Made by a program: the position numbers and the translations under genes. Shown one piece after another: positions 36,911-47,927 of a DNA stretch of 64,000 nucleotides. The notes under the pieces were generated by a model. It searched no databases and was not told the DNA's origin. It saw only the letters and a list, made by a program, of their open reading frames with translations. The DNA lies in NCBI GenBank assembly GCA_016861025.1, contig BOKO01000016.1, positions 62,001 to 126,000 of the forward strand. The letters run 5' to 3'. Every line of letters begins with the position of its first letter. Positions within the stretch are counted from its first letter, which is position 1. Source of the stretch: Chloroflexota bacterium (GTDB lineage Bacteria; Chloroflexota; Anaerolineae; Caldilineales; Caldilineaceae).

Positions 36911-37174
36911 ATGGCCGCCGATGATCTTCGCCCCACCATCCCGACGTGGTAAGCCGACGAGAAAAGCACGCCACTGGCGCAGGCGCTGTTGGTGCGCCAT
37001 GCGGCGAGCGAAGAGATGACGCCGCTGGAGGTGGCGATCGATGCGGCAGTCTATCGGCTGTTTGGGGTGGCGGAAGAGGAGATTGCGGTGGTGGAAGGTA
37101 GGGTGGTGGTGCATAGCGGGGTGACGAAGCGCCGAATCAATTCAGCGCCAGCCAGGCGAAGCTGCGCTGCTTAA
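36911..37174 (+). pseudogene. Decayed fragment resembling the C-terminus of a DNA methyltransferase-type protein
   Basis: An ATG at 36911 opens a frame that stops at a TAA (36950-36952) and then continues in the same frame. The continuation contains LEVAIDAAVYRLFGV and AEEEIAVVEG. The pattern of an Asp-x-x-VY-L-x-GL followed by EEEIxxVEG is a common C-terminal ending of class I adenine methyltransferase and restriction-modification proteins. No catalytic domain remains. It is best read as a relic of a lost gene whose promoter may be the orphan one upstream. Confidence 0.5.
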
Positions 37175-37345
37175 GCGCACTGGCGCCCGTCGCCAACCGG
37201 GCTTCAGCCGATTTCTCTTGTCAACGGGCGGGTTTCAACCGCCTGGGCTGAAGAATATCTCCATTCGTCACAACCTGGGGCGCAGGCAAGGGTCAGGCGC
37301 TTCGACGACCGTCCGCCTGCGCCGCAGGTGGTGTGTGAGGCGTTT

Positions 37346-38605
<1,260 letters not shown>

Positions 38606-38647
38606 GACTTCCTCCTGACGATCGCTTGCTGTTTTGCTGGAGAGATG

Positions 38648-38677
38648 GAACGCGGATGACGCGGATTGATCTGCGTT

Positions 38678-38678
<1 letters not shown>
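38648..38678. repeat. Inverted repeat with GCGGAT wording
   Basis: GAACGCGGAT (38648-38657) pairs with ATCTGCGTTC (38669-38678) with one mismatch. It resembles the repeat at 4145-4188, and its right end touches the mtnA stop codon. Confidence 0.5.
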
Positions 38679-39799
<1,121 letters not shown>

Positions 39800-39878
39800 G
39801 GATCAATCCTCCCTGGTTGTTTGTTCTGGGCTTGCACACTTTTGCAACTATCTTGCGTGATTTGGAGGGGATTGTCAA

Positions 39879-39998
39879 AAAGAGAGAGAGGGAGGGAGAG
39901 GGGGAGAGGGGGAGAAGAGGAGATTGGAGATTGTCGTTGCCCAGACGTTCTTTTCTTCGTTCATCCACGATCGCCAATCTCTAATCTCTAATCTCGAT
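39879..39998. repeat. Heptamer inverted-repeat element (GAGATTR class, purine-rich left arm)
   Basis: The left arm is a GAGAGGGG-type purine run ending in GGAGATTGGAGATT (39879-39932). The right arm has AATCTCTAATCTCTAATCTC (about 39976-39995). The hypF stop codon (39981-39983) and its last four codons lie inside the right arm. Confidence 0.7.
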
Positions 39999-42584
39999 TC
40001 GCCGCGCCGCAACCATCACCTGCCCCAGGCTGATGCAACCATCGTTGGGCGGCGTCTGTCGATGGAGCAGCACGGTGAAGCCATCGTAACGCAGGCGCTG
40101 CGTCATCATCTCGGTGAGACGGCGATTCTGGAAACAGCCGCCGCTCAACGCCACCTGCGGCTGCCCGATGCGCTGCGCCACCGCTGTTCCCATCTCCACT
40201 AGAGTGTTGTGAAAGCGCGCAGCGATCACGCCGATATTTTCATGACGGCGCAGGTCGGCGAGGATGCCTTCGATCAAAGGCTTCCAATCGAGAAGAAGGG
40301 GCGATGGGAGAGAGGTGAGAATTGGCGGCTCGTTGATAGAGAATGGATAGGCGGCAATCTCGTCGGGGGCGGCGCAATACTCCAACGCCATCGCCGCCTC
40401 ACCCTCGAAGGTGACGCGTTGGTGCAGTCCGATCAACGCACTAACGCCATCGAATAGTCGCCCCATGCTGGTGGTGATCGGCGCGTTGACGCCTTTCGCC
40501 AACATCGACGCCAGCAGACGGCGTTCGTGGTCGGCAAAGCTGCGTATCGATGGCAGCCATTCCCACGTGAAGACTTCGTCGCCGTAGAGTTCCCACAGCA
40601 ATGCCAACGCCACCCGACGCGGCTCGCGCACCGCCGCCTCTCCGCCCGGCAGCCGGAACGGGCGCAGATGCGCTGCACGCGTGAAATCGCCGGTGTCGCC
40701 CAGCAAACACTCGCCGCCCCAGATTGTCCCATCTGACCCGTAGCCGGTTCCATCCCAGATCAGTCCCAACGCCGGTCCCGTTGCGCCGTTGTCCGCCAGA
40801 CACGCGGCAAGGTGGGCGTGGTGGTGTTGGACGGGGATGAGGAGAGGGGAAGAAGGGGAGACTGGAGATTGGAGATTGGAGATTGGCGGGGTGTCGTCTG
40901 GCGAATTCCCCTTCTCCCCCTCTCCCCCTTTCCCTCTCTCCCTATCTCCAATCTCTAATCTCCAATCTCCTAATCTCCAATCTCCTGATCTCCAATCTCC
41001 TGATCTCTCTTCCGCCCACTTTGTCGACAAATACTCTGGATGCAGGTCGTGGGCGATGGCGATGGGCTGCGCTTCGTAGAGGCGCAGGAAGTCGGCGATG
41101 ACGCGCTGAAAGGCGTCGTAGGCGGGCGCGGTTTCCAGGTCGCCGATGTGCTGGCTGAGAAAGACTTGCGCGCCAATGCTGAGCGCTACGGTGTTTTTGA
41201 GGTGCGCGCCGACGCCAAGAATCGTCGGCAGCGGCTGCGGAGCCTGCACCGGCAGCGGCGCGTAGCCGCGCGCACGGCGTAAGAACTGCGGTGCGCCATC
41301 CACGAACCAGAGCACGCTGTCGTCGGCATGGCGCGCAATCGGGCGGTTGTGCACCAGAAATGCGTCGGCAATCTCACTCAGCCGCACCATCGCTTCCCAT
41401 TCGTCGGTGCAGACCGGCTCGTCGGTGAGGTTGCCGCTGGTGGCGACGATGGGAAAGCCGAGATCCGCCAGCAGCAGATGGTGCAGCGGCGTATACGCCA
41501 GCATCACGCCCAGATCGGGGTTGCCGGGCGCCACCTCAGCCGCGACCGGCGCATCCACACGCCGCGGCAGCAACACAATCGGCGCGGCCTGCGACCGCAG
41601 CAGCCCGGCGGCGGCGGGTGAAACCGCGCACAACGTCTTCGCCTGCTCCAGATCGCGCGCCATCACCGCCAGCGGCTTGGTGGGGCGTTGCTTGCGCCGG
41701 CGCAGCTCTTCCACGGCGACGCCATTGCGCGCATCCACCACAAGGTGAAATCCCCCCAACCCCTTCACTGCAACAATTTCCCCGCGGCGGATAGCGTCTG
41801 CCGCTTTCTGAATCGCTGCTTCGCTTTCGTGAAGGGGAGAGCGGGAGAGCGGGAGAGGGGGAGACCCGGCCTCCTGAGAATCTCCAATCTCCAATCTCCA
41901 ATCTCTCCCTCTCTCCTTCTCCCTTTCTCCCTTTCTCTCCCTCTCTCCCTCTCTCGCCCAAAACGCCGCCTCCGGCCCACACACCGCGCACGCATTTGGT
42001 TGGGCGTGGAAGCGGCGGTCGAGCGGGTTAGTGTATTCATGTTGGCACTCAGGACAGAGCGCAAAGTTGCGCATCGTCGTGTTGGGGCGGTCGTAGGGCA
42101 GCGCCTCGACGATGGTGAAGCGCGGTCCGCAGTTGGTGCAGTTGATGAAGGGATAGCGATAGCGGCGGTTGGCGGGATCAAAAAGTTCGGTGAGACAGTC
42201 GGGACAGGTTGCCAGGTCGGGCAAAATGATGACCTGACGCTCGCCGGCATGGTCTGAATGGCGAATCTCAAAGCGGCTGTAGCCGGTTGGCGGCAACCAC
42301 TCGTGCACGATCCGTGTGATGTGGGCGTTGGGCGGCGCTTCGGCAGGCAGGTGCTGGCGAAAGTGCTCCAGCCGCGCGCGCTCGCCCTCTACCTCGATGA
42401 AGACGCCGCGCGTGTCGTTGATCACCCAGCCGGCGAGGCTCAGTTCCGTCGCCAGCCGGTAGACAAAGGGTCGAAAGCCAACGCCCTGCACCGCACCCGC
42501 AATCTCGACGCGCAACCGGTGCAATGATGCAGTTTTCTGCTCCCCGACCTCTTCCTGTCCAGACATCCGGTTTTGTTTTGTCAA
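39981..42584 (-). CDS. hypF: Carbamoyltransferase HypF with two repeat-derived insertions
   Basis: HypF makes the cyanide ligands of NiFe hydrogenases from carbamoyl phosphate. The 867-residue protein has all four usual parts: acylphosphatase domain (22-110, AGAVQGVGFRPFVY), two zinc knuckles (CPDC 127-130, CTNC 149-152, CPEC 177-180, CAVC 199-202), a YrdC-like domain (about 255-445, KGLGGFHLVVDA, ATSGNLTDEP) and the Kae1-like domain (from about 455, with HHHAH at 587-591 and LSGGCFQNRRLTE near the end). Two low-complexity inserts lie between domains or before HHHAH: residues about 211-250 and 526-582. Both are encoded by heptamer repeat elements. No other hyp or hydrogenase gene is in the window. 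Catalytic motifs look intact, so the protein could be active. Confidence 0.93.
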   Translation of the reverse strand: MTKQNRMSGQEEVGEQKTASLHRLRVEIAGAVQGVGFRPFVYRLATELSLAGWVINDTRGVFIEVEGERARLEHFRQHLPAEAPPNAHITRIVHEWLPPTGYSRFEIRHSDHAGERQVIILPDLATCPDCLTELFDPANRRYRYPFINCTNCGPRFTIVEALPYDRPNTTMRNFALCPECQHEYTNPLDRRFHAQPNACAVCGPEAAFWAREGERERKGEREKERGRDWRLEIGDSQEAGSPPLPLSRSPLHESEAAIQKAADAIRRGEIVAVKGLGGFHLVVDARNGVAVEELRRRKQRPTKPLAVMARDLEQAKTLCAVSPAAAGLLRSQAAPIVLLPRRVDAPVAAEVAPGNPDLGVMLAYTPLHHLLLADLGFPIVATSGNLTDEPVCTDEWEAMVRLSEIADAFLVHNRPIARHADDSVLWFVDGAPQFLRRARGYAPLPVQAPQPLPTILGVGAHLKNTVALSIGAQVFLSQHIGDLETAPAYDAFQRVIADFLRLYEAQPIAIAHDLHPEYLSTKWAEERSGDWRSGDWRLGDWRLEIGDRERGKGGEGEKGNSPDDTPPISNLQSPVSPSSPLLIPVQHHHAHLAACLADNGATGPALGLIWDGTGYGSDGTIWGGECLLGDTGDFTRAAHLRPFRLPGGEAAVREPRRVALALLWELYGDEVFTWEWLPSIRSFADHERRLLASMLAKGVNAPITTSMGRLFDGVSALIGLHQRVTFEGEAAMALEYCAAPDEIAAYPFSINEPPILTSLPSPLLLDWKPLIEGILADLRRHENIGVIAARFHNTLVEMGTAVAQRIGQPQVALSGGCFQNRRLTEMMTQRLRYDGFTVLLHRQTPPNDGCISLGQVMVAARRIEIRD
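40839..41010. repeat. Heptamer inverted-repeat element inside hypF (insert 2)
   Basis: GGAGATT units (40863-40885) face a longer tract of AATCTCC/AATCTCT/GATCTCC units (about 40944-41008), with a C/T-rich stretch between. It encodes HypF residues about 526-582 in frame, including SGDWRSGDWRLGDWRLEIGD, immediately before the HHHAH motif. Confidence 0.8.
41836..41958. repeat. Heptamer/low-complexity element inside hypF (insert 1)
   Basis: GGGAGAGC/GGGAGAG units (41836-41866) are followed by AATCTCC repeats (41879-41906) and a C/T-rich CTCCCTCT-type tract to 41958. It encodes HypF residues about 211-250, a charged Arg/Glu/Lys-rich then Pro/Ser-rich segment, in frame between the zinc region and the YrdC domain. 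Confidence 0.75.
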
Positions 42585-42748
42585 TATTCGACCTTAAAAG
42601 AATCTAAAATTGCAATTTATTCTGCGCGCCCTACGGATTAAAAGCAATCTGTAATCGCCGATTGCGCAGAGGAAGTCGTATGGCTTCCGCTGTTGCTATC
42701 TGCCGGTCATGTAAGCGCACAAGGCAGATGCCGTGTGGTTGCGTCTTG

Positions 42749-42757
42749 ATTATACCA
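42749..42757 (-). promoter_or_regulatory. Extended -10 promoter of hypF
   Basis: On the minus strand TGGTATAAT (42757-42749) would start transcription near 42742. The hypF leader would then be about 158 bases, long enough for a regulatory structure, though none is obvious. Confidence 0.45.
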
Positions 42758-42835
42758 ACAAGCCCTATCAGCCAAGCTGTGTCAGCGCGGCGAGACGTCG
42801 ATGGATGATAGGTCTTGATTCAACGTTCTATTGTG

Positions 42836-42864
42836 TTGGTGTGCGCCGAAAATTTATGTACAAT
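42836..42864 (+). promoter_or_regulatory. Promoter of the beta-helix protein gene
   Basis: TTGGTG (42836-42841), 17 bp, then TACAAT (42859-42864). The leader of about 38 bases ends in AGGAGGAG (42897-42904) before the GTG start at 42909. Confidence 0.5.
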
Positions 42865-42908
42865 CTGTCAGCGTCCCAAAAGCGATGTTGACCAACAGGA
42901 GGAGAAAA

Positions 42909-44258
42909 GTGAGCAAGCGACTTGTGAAACCTTGGATGCGCCGATTCCTGGTTGCGCCGGCAGCCATCATGCTGGCGGTTCTGATAACAGCGCCAGCGCA
43001 CGCCAATGCCACGATCGGTGATGGCACGCCGGGCAGTTGCACGACCGAAGCCGCCGCCAACGCGTTCGACAGCGCAGTAGCGGCTGGCGGCGTGATCGAC
43101 TTCAACTGCGGTCCCAATCCGGTGACCATCATTGTCAACACGAACGTCACCGACAAGACCGTCGTAGTCAACGGCGATGGGTTAGTGACGCTCAGCGGAG
43201 ATCAGAAGCGGCAGATTTTCTACGTGCTAGGCGGCGGCAATCTGACGCTCAATGACCTGAATTTGATCGACGGCGACGCTTTTCAGGGCGGCGGAATCTA
43301 CGTTGACTCTGCAGCACAAGCGACAATCAATCGCAGCTTTTTGACCAGCAATCGAGCCAGCGGCGCCGGCGGCGGCGTCTACAACAAAGGGACGCTGGTC
43401 ATCGACAGCAGTTCGCTGGACAGAAACCGGGCAACCGGCGCTGGCGGCGCCATCTACAACGATGGCGGCACAGTCACCATCAACGATAGCTATTTGATCA
43501 GCAGCCAGGCGCAAAATGGCGGCGGCGTCTACAACAAAGGAGCGCTGGTCATCAACAGCAGTTTGCTGGGCAGCAACCAGGCAACTGTCAACGGCGGCGC
43601 CATCTACAACGATGGCGGCACGGTCACGATCAATGACAGCTACCTGATCAGCAGCCAGGCGCAGAATGGCGGCGGCGTCTATACAGTCAACGGGCAACTG
43701 ACAATCCAGCGCACCGGCATCCGCAGCAGCCTCGTCGGCGTCAACGGCGGCGGTCTGTACATTGCCGGGCCGACGGCGATCACCAATTCGACCTTTTCCA
43801 ACAACACAGCCAACAGTGGCGGCGGTCTCTACAGCACGGCAAACACGACGGTGCTCAACGCCACCTTCAATGAGAACCGTGCCAACCTGGGCGGCGCTAT
43901 CTTCCGCATCGGGGGAACCTTCACGATTAAGAACACCATTGTGGCGGGCGATGGCTCCAGCCTCAACTGCGATGGCCCGACGCTCGAATCGCAGGGGCGC
44001 AACATTGTCAGCGACAACTCGTGCGTTTCCAACCCAAGTTCGGTTGGTGACCTGCTGTCCACAGACCCGAAGTTGGGCGTCTGGTTTGGCGCACCGCTGC
44101 GTGGCTATATTCCGAACGCTGACAGCCCAGCGCTTGACTATGCACAGGGCTGCCCGTCTGTCGATCAGCGCGGTTCTCCGCGGCCGATCGGCGCCGGTTG
44201 TGATGTCGGCGCGATTGAGCGCGATCTGTACTTGTACTTGCCGTTGGTGCGGCGTTAA
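42909..44258 (+). CDS. Secreted right-handed beta-helix repeat protein
   Basis: The 449-residue protein begins with a signal peptide (FLVAPAAIMLAVLITAPAHA, cleavage likely after AHA). Most of the rest is beta-helix-type repeats with GGGVYNKG, GGAIYNDGGTVTINDSY and SNNTANSGGGLYS, as in polymorphic outer-surface proteins. A 150-bp unit is tandemly duplicated (43368-43517 and 43518-43667). The protein ends in LYLYLPLVRR, resembling the tail of other secreted proteins in this genome type. The GTG at 42909 is chosen because AGGAGGAG sits just before it; the first ATG in frame (42885) has none. Function is unknown; beta-helix proteins of this kind are often adhesins or polysaccharide-binding proteins. 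Confidence 0.85.
   Translation: MSKRLVKPWMRRFLVAPAAIMLAVLITAPAHANATIGDGTPGSCTTEAAANAFDSAVAAGGVIDFNCGPNPVTIIVNTNVTDKTVVVNGDGLVTLSGDQKRQIFYVLGGGNLTLNDLNLIDGDAFQGGGIYVDSAAQATINRSFLTSNRASGAGGGVYNKGTLVIDSSSLDRNRATGAGGAIYNDGGTVTINDSYLISSQAQNGGGVYNKGALVINSSLLGSNQATVNGGAIYNDGGTVTINDSYLISSQAQNGGGVYTVNGQLTIQRTGIRSSLVGVNGGGLYIAGPTAITNSTFSNNTANSGGGLYSTANTTVLNATFNENRANLGGAIFRIGGTFTIKNTIVAGDGSSLNCDGPTLESQGRNIVSDNSCVSNPSSVGDLLSTDPKLGVWFGAPLRGYIPNADSPALDYAQGCPSVDQRGSPRPIGAGCDVGAIERDLYLYLPLVRR
43368..43667. repeat. Tandem 150-bp intragenic duplication
   Basis: Two units with exact 150-bp period, each starting with GGCGGCGGCGTCTAC, plus the start of a third at 43668. Differences are few and mostly silent or conservative, so the duplication is recent. 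It adds one 50-residue block to the beta-helix. Confidence 0.8.
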
Positions 44259-44281
44259 CGGTTCGAGGGGATGCGCATACC

Positions 44282-44470
44282 ATGCCATTCAAAGCAGCGC
44301 TCGACGCGCTGACATCGCTGGCGACGGCGTTGGGCGCCAATGCCGTGCCAGCGCTGGGCGTATTGGTGGCAGGCTGGCAGCCGCTAGACGGCTATGCTGC
44401 TTTACGCCTTCGAGACGATGCTCGCCGTTACGCTGGTTTCCCTGCGCAGGTGTTCGCCCTGTTGCAGAGG
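44282..44470 (+). pseudogene. Truncated, frameshifted membrane-protein fragment (DUF6498-like)
   Basis: The first frame reads NAVPALGVLVAGWQPLDGY. After a one-base frame change near 44390 the sequence continues as MLLYAFETMLAVTLVSLR. Together these resemble the first helices of DUF6498-type proteins, where a GVLFxGW motif is followed by LLLYWxEN. No downstream part remains. It is probably a gene relic between two large secreted-protein genes, but the match is short. Confidence 0.35.
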
Positions 44471-44530
44471 AGACAGCCAGTTCATTGTTGCCGCCCCCTC
44501 TGCTCCACATCTGTTATCGCTGCAAAGTCC

Positions 44531-47500
44531 CTAATCCCTGCTGCGAGTGGTCACAGGCAGAAAGACCTGTCTGGCGACCATAACCTCGGTCGTGGCCGTG
44601 TTGTTGCTTGGATTGACTTCCGGCCCATTGGATGCCAGCGTGAGCGTAACAGGGTAGCGAGCGCCATAATTCGTTCCGGCCGGCGTTTGAACATAGAGCA
44701 CGAAATTGTGACTATCGAAAAGTCCCATATCTGGCAGATTCCAGACGACCGTGTTGCCGCTGACCGTGGGCGCGACGCCCGACGTATCGCTGTCATAGGT
44801 CAGGCCAGCGCCCAATGTCGCCGTCAGGGTTACGCCAGCGGCGACTGCTGCGCCGCGGTTGGTTGTTTGAATGCCGCTCGCTGCGCTGCCGCCTGGCGGT
44901 CCGTTGGTGAGCGAGGCGGAGAACGTCGCCACTCCATCCACCCCCACAGGCGGCGTCCAGCTATAGGATGTGTTGCCATAACCTTCATAGCTGCTGGTGA
45001 TGTATCTGTCGCCCAGAAGAGAGCCTTGCGCGGAGCGGAAGATCATGGGTGGGGTGAGCACGGCGCCATGATTATCCACCAACGCGTAGTACAGGTTGTA
45101 GCGAACGCTTGAGTCATTGTCCATCCACGTCAGAATGGCGCGACCCGCAGCATCAGCGGCGACAGAGATATACATGTCGCCGGTGACGGCAGCAGGATTG
45201 TTGAGTCTGGTGGGGCCGATGATGACATTGTACGCTGTATCGAGCACAGCAAAGGTTGTCGCCGGTTTGTCGTCTTGTTTTTGCCACGAGAGATACGCCC
45301 ACGCCGCCCCATCATGTTCATGCATCTCCATCTGGACTTGATGGGCGCCGGCTGAAAGGGGCACAGTTGTTGACCAATACTCACAGCACTCATTCCAGTG
45401 ATCCATGACAAGTTGACCATCGATCCACAGCCGGCTTCCATCGTCGCTTCCCATCCAGAAAGAGTAGATTCCCTCATCCACCGTGATGGTTCCTGTCCAA
45501 CGTGCAGAGAAGAAATCAGGATTGACCCCTGGCGCTGGCGCATCCTCCCACCAATCGAAGTCAATGGTGTGGTCGATTCGCGTGAGCACCGGTGGCCCAG
45601 TCAGCGTCTCGTTGTTGTAGAACTGTGTTGTCCATGCCCCCTCACCAGGGTTGACTGGCGTTGGGCTTGTCCATGCCATTGCTATCCTGCCATTAGCCAA
45701 CTGTACAGCGTCCGGATTCCAACCTTGGCTTGCGATGTCCGACTGTGCTTTGACTATGCCGCCGCTGCTGTTCAGCACAACATAGTGGATTCGTGAGTCT
45801 GATGTATATCCCACAAACACACGGTTATTGTTCAAGGCGGCCAGGGTTGGTGCGCTGTAGCCAATTCCTCCCGCTATGCCATTCGTAAGTTTGGTTGATT
45901 CACGAATCGCTCCCCCATTTGTGTCGTGTATGGCATAGTAGATGTCATTCAACCGGCACTGACCGGTGCAATCGCCGGCAGGCGGCTCCACACTATATCG
46001 AGTCCAAGCCAGAATGAAGCGATTGTCACCGGTGGCAGCGATTCTTGGGACCCAGAAACTCGGCACGCTTAAATCGTTCCGGCCACCCCAGGCAGTGTTG
46101 TTTGTCAGGTTGACTGGGCCGTACACACGGTTGCCCGAAGCGTCCAAGATGGCGAAATAGATGTTGTAGTTGGATTGCGCAGTGTTTCCATTCCAGAGAT
46201 AGCGATACCACAGTATTCCGATGCGGCCGTCAGGAGCCACGGCAACGACAGGCGCTATATCGTATGTGTACACAGTCGCGCTGTTGTGATTCACCAATTT
46301 ACTCGCTGCCCGGATTGTTTCTCCGTAGCGATTGAGCAACGCATATTCTATCTCGACCACATAGATAGCGCAGTTTGCCCCCAAACAACGGCTTCTGTAC
46401 CAAGCGTAAACAAAGTCCCCATTCGGTGTTTCGGTGACCGTCGTATCGTAGCCAAAGTGCTGGTCTGACGTCACCCTCTTTACGGTCTGACCAGCAGGCT
46501 GCACCAGGTGCAGGCTCATGGCGCCGTCTGCTTCCTGGTAGACCTGAGCAAAGGGTGCGGGAATGGCGGTGCGTATGACAACGGTCTTGCTCTTGCTGCT
46601 GTTGAGTGAGGATCGCACAGTGATTGAAGCAGCGTTATTGGCTCCCACGACAGCCCCAAGCGGGGTTTGCACTTTCACTGTGACCGTGTAGGTTCCCCCT
46701 TGGGACAGACTGCCGGTGTCCACGATGCCATCGCCGTCAGTGTCCACGAGCGGTGTAACGCCATCAGCGGCATAGAAAGTGACGAGCCATGTGGAAGATA
46801 AGACGAGATCATACGTATCAGCGCCCAGATCACCGGTGTTGCGAATGGCTGTCTGGAAAGATTCAGCAGACCCTGCGCGGCTGAAACGCCCCTGTTCCCG
46901 CGACAAGAGTTTCACACGCGCCGATGGCGCCGGACGGGTGAAACGAATTGCTCGAACTTCCCCAGATCGGATCGATGGTGGCACGCAATTGGGCAAGCCG
47001 TAGCCAAAACCGTCCAGTCCCTCGGCATCCTCAATACCAACATACCCACACCAGTACCAGCCATCCTCATCCCAGGTCATCGCCTGATACTGAAAAAGAA
47101 TGTCGCCATTTTCATAGAGGACAACTTGAAAGGTGTAGCGGTCATCTGTATCCCATGCCTTCACATCATTCCATGTTACGACGAAGTAGCGATTCGGTGG
47201 AACCCCACCTGATTTGTAAAAGATGCGTCCGCTGATGCCACTCGTCGCCAAATCGAGCGGCGTTGAGAATGGCGAGACTACAGTATTCGGAACAGAGGGC
47301 AACGGGGTGCGCACCTGATCTTCCCATGTCCAGTTGGGGGAATCCTGGAAAGTGATGTAGCCTGCCGCCCCAATATGGACATTTGAGTAGACGGCATCGT
47401 AGTACTTGAACGGAAAAGGCAGCGGGATTGGCCCCGTGCGCTGATTCCAGCTTTCGCCGCTCAGACCAGTGTCCGTGCCATCGGTGGCGTCGATCCAGTT

Positions 47501-47779
47501 GAGGGCGACGCTATCATCCCACACGTAGCCGTAATCATCCGGCCCGCCGGTGGCAGTGAAATCTGCACTCTGCACAGGTTCGGCGCCTGCCTTCATGCGC
47601 CATAGGCCGTTTGCATCCTGAATGGCGCCCGGCGGACCATCCGATGACCTGATCCCAACAGGCTGTGCTGACTTATCTGCCGGCGGCGCCTCTTGCGCAA
47701 ATGCGCTGCTTGCCGGCAACGAGCCAACCAACAGCAGCACGGCAATCCATGTCCACAATCGAACGTATGAAACTTGCAT
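44531..47779 (-). CDS. Large secreted protein with PA14 domain and C-terminal DUF11-like domain
   Basis: The 1082-residue protein has a signal peptide (WIAVLLLVGSLPASSAFAQ). An N-terminal beta region follows (about 60-270, with WIDATDGTDTGLSG, GAAGYITFQDSPNW and the VTWNDVKAWDTDDRYTFQVV strands). The long middle (about 400-690) has repeat-like motifs (FAWYRSR, ILWYRYLW, LAWTRYS, NNRVFVGYTSDSRIHYVV) like a beta-propeller. The PA14-type carbohydrate-binding domain is at about 700-830 (TGTITVDEGIYSFWMGSDDG, LVMDHW). A DUF11/CARDB-like domain precedes the C-terminus. It ends VFLPVTTRSRD. AGGATTCTCC precedes the ATG. It is probably surface-located and binds glycans; no catalytic domain is recognised. 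Confidence 0.8.
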   Translation of the reverse strand: MQVSYVRLWTWIAVLLLVGSLPASSAFAQEAPPADKSAQPVGIRSSDGPPGAIQDANGLWRMKAGAEPVQSADFTATGGPDDYGYVWDDSVALNWIDATDGTDTGLSGESWNQRTGPIPLPFPFKYYDAVYSNVHIGAAGYITFQDSPNWTWEDQVRTPLPSVPNTVVSPFSTPLDLATSGISGRIFYKSGGVPPNRYFVVTWNDVKAWDTDDRYTFQVVLYENGDILFQYQAMTWDEDGWYWCGYVGIEDAEGLDGFGYGLPNCVPPSIRSGEVRAIRFTRPAPSARVKLLSREQGRFSRAGSAESFQTAIRNTGDLGADTYDLVLSSTWLVTFYAADGVTPLVDTDGDGIVDTGSLSQGGTYTVTVKVQTPLGAVVGANNAASITVRSSLNSSKSKTVVIRTAIPAPFAQVYQEADGAMSLHLVQPAGQTVKRVTSDQHFGYDTTVTETPNGDFVYAWYRSRCLGANCAIYVVEIEYALLNRYGETIRAASKLVNHNSATVYTYDIAPVVAVAPDGRIGILWYRYLWNGNTAQSNYNIYFAILDASGNRVYGPVNLTNNTAWGGRNDLSVPSFWVPRIAATGDNRFILAWTRYSVEPPAGDCTGQCRLNDIYYAIHDTNGGAIRESTKLTNGIAGGIGYSAPTLAALNNNRVFVGYTSDSRIHYVVLNSSGGIVKAQSDIASQGWNPDAVQLANGRIAMAWTSPTPVNPGEGAWTTQFYNNETLTGPPVLTRIDHTIDFDWWEDAPAPGVNPDFFSARWTGTITVDEGIYSFWMGSDDGSRLWIDGQLVMDHWNECCEYWSTTVPLSAGAHQVQMEMHEHDGAAWAYLSWQKQDDKPATTFAVLDTAYNVIIGPTRLNNPAAVTGDMYISVAADAAGRAILTWMDNDSSVRYNLYYALVDNHGAVLTPPMIFRSAQGSLLGDRYITSSYEGYGNTSYSWTPPVGVDGVATFSASLTNGPPGGSAASGIQTTNRGAAVAAGVTLTATLGAGLTYDSDTSGVAPTVSGNTVVWNLPDMGLFDSHNFVLYVQTPAGTNYGARYPVTLTLASNGPEVNPSNNTATTEVMVARQVFLPVTTRSRD

Positions 47780-47927
47780 GGAGAATCCTCACAATAGAAA
47801 AGAAAGTTGGGTAGTGCGTTGTTCGGTTATCAACGTTTTCGGCGATTCAGGCGTCTCGCCATCATTGTGACAGGTTTCTCACCGCTTGTCGTGCAAAAAA
47901 GCTGCACAGTTTTGAACTGGCAGCGCC

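Larger units (their letters stand above)
36745..37345. other. Gene-poor region with a relic promoter, gene fragment and repeats
   Basis: About 600 bp without an intact gene. It contains an extended -10 promoter (36799-36807) with an operator-like palindrome (36821-36834), a decayed gene fragment (36911-37174), and repeat wording (GAAGCTGCGC, AAGCGCACTG, a GGCGGGTTTCAACCGCC hairpin near 37230) shared with the MITE-like region near 19400. Confidence 0.65.
42585..42908. other. Divergent intergenic region with promoters for hypF and the beta-helix gene
   Basis: This 324-bp gap between divergent genes holds no gene. It contains a minus-strand extended -10 (42749-42757) for hypF, a plus-strand promoter (42836-42864) for the beta-helix gene, and a small GGAAG/CTTCC hairpin near 42672-42690. 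Confidence 0.6.

Noticed and set aside
39879..39998. Simple terminator reading of the heptamer elements
   Set aside because: The arms are far apart, the sequence class varies, no T tract follows, and copies occur inside a coding gene, so termination alone does not explain them.
40839..41010. CRISPR-like appearance of the repeats in hypF and elsewhere
   Set aside because: Units are only 7 bp with no unique spacers, they face their complements, and no cas gene is near.
44531..44600. LPXTG sortase signal at the end of the PA14 protein
   Set aside because: The tail has LPVT but lacks the final Gly, hydrophobic helix and proper spacing of a sortase signal.
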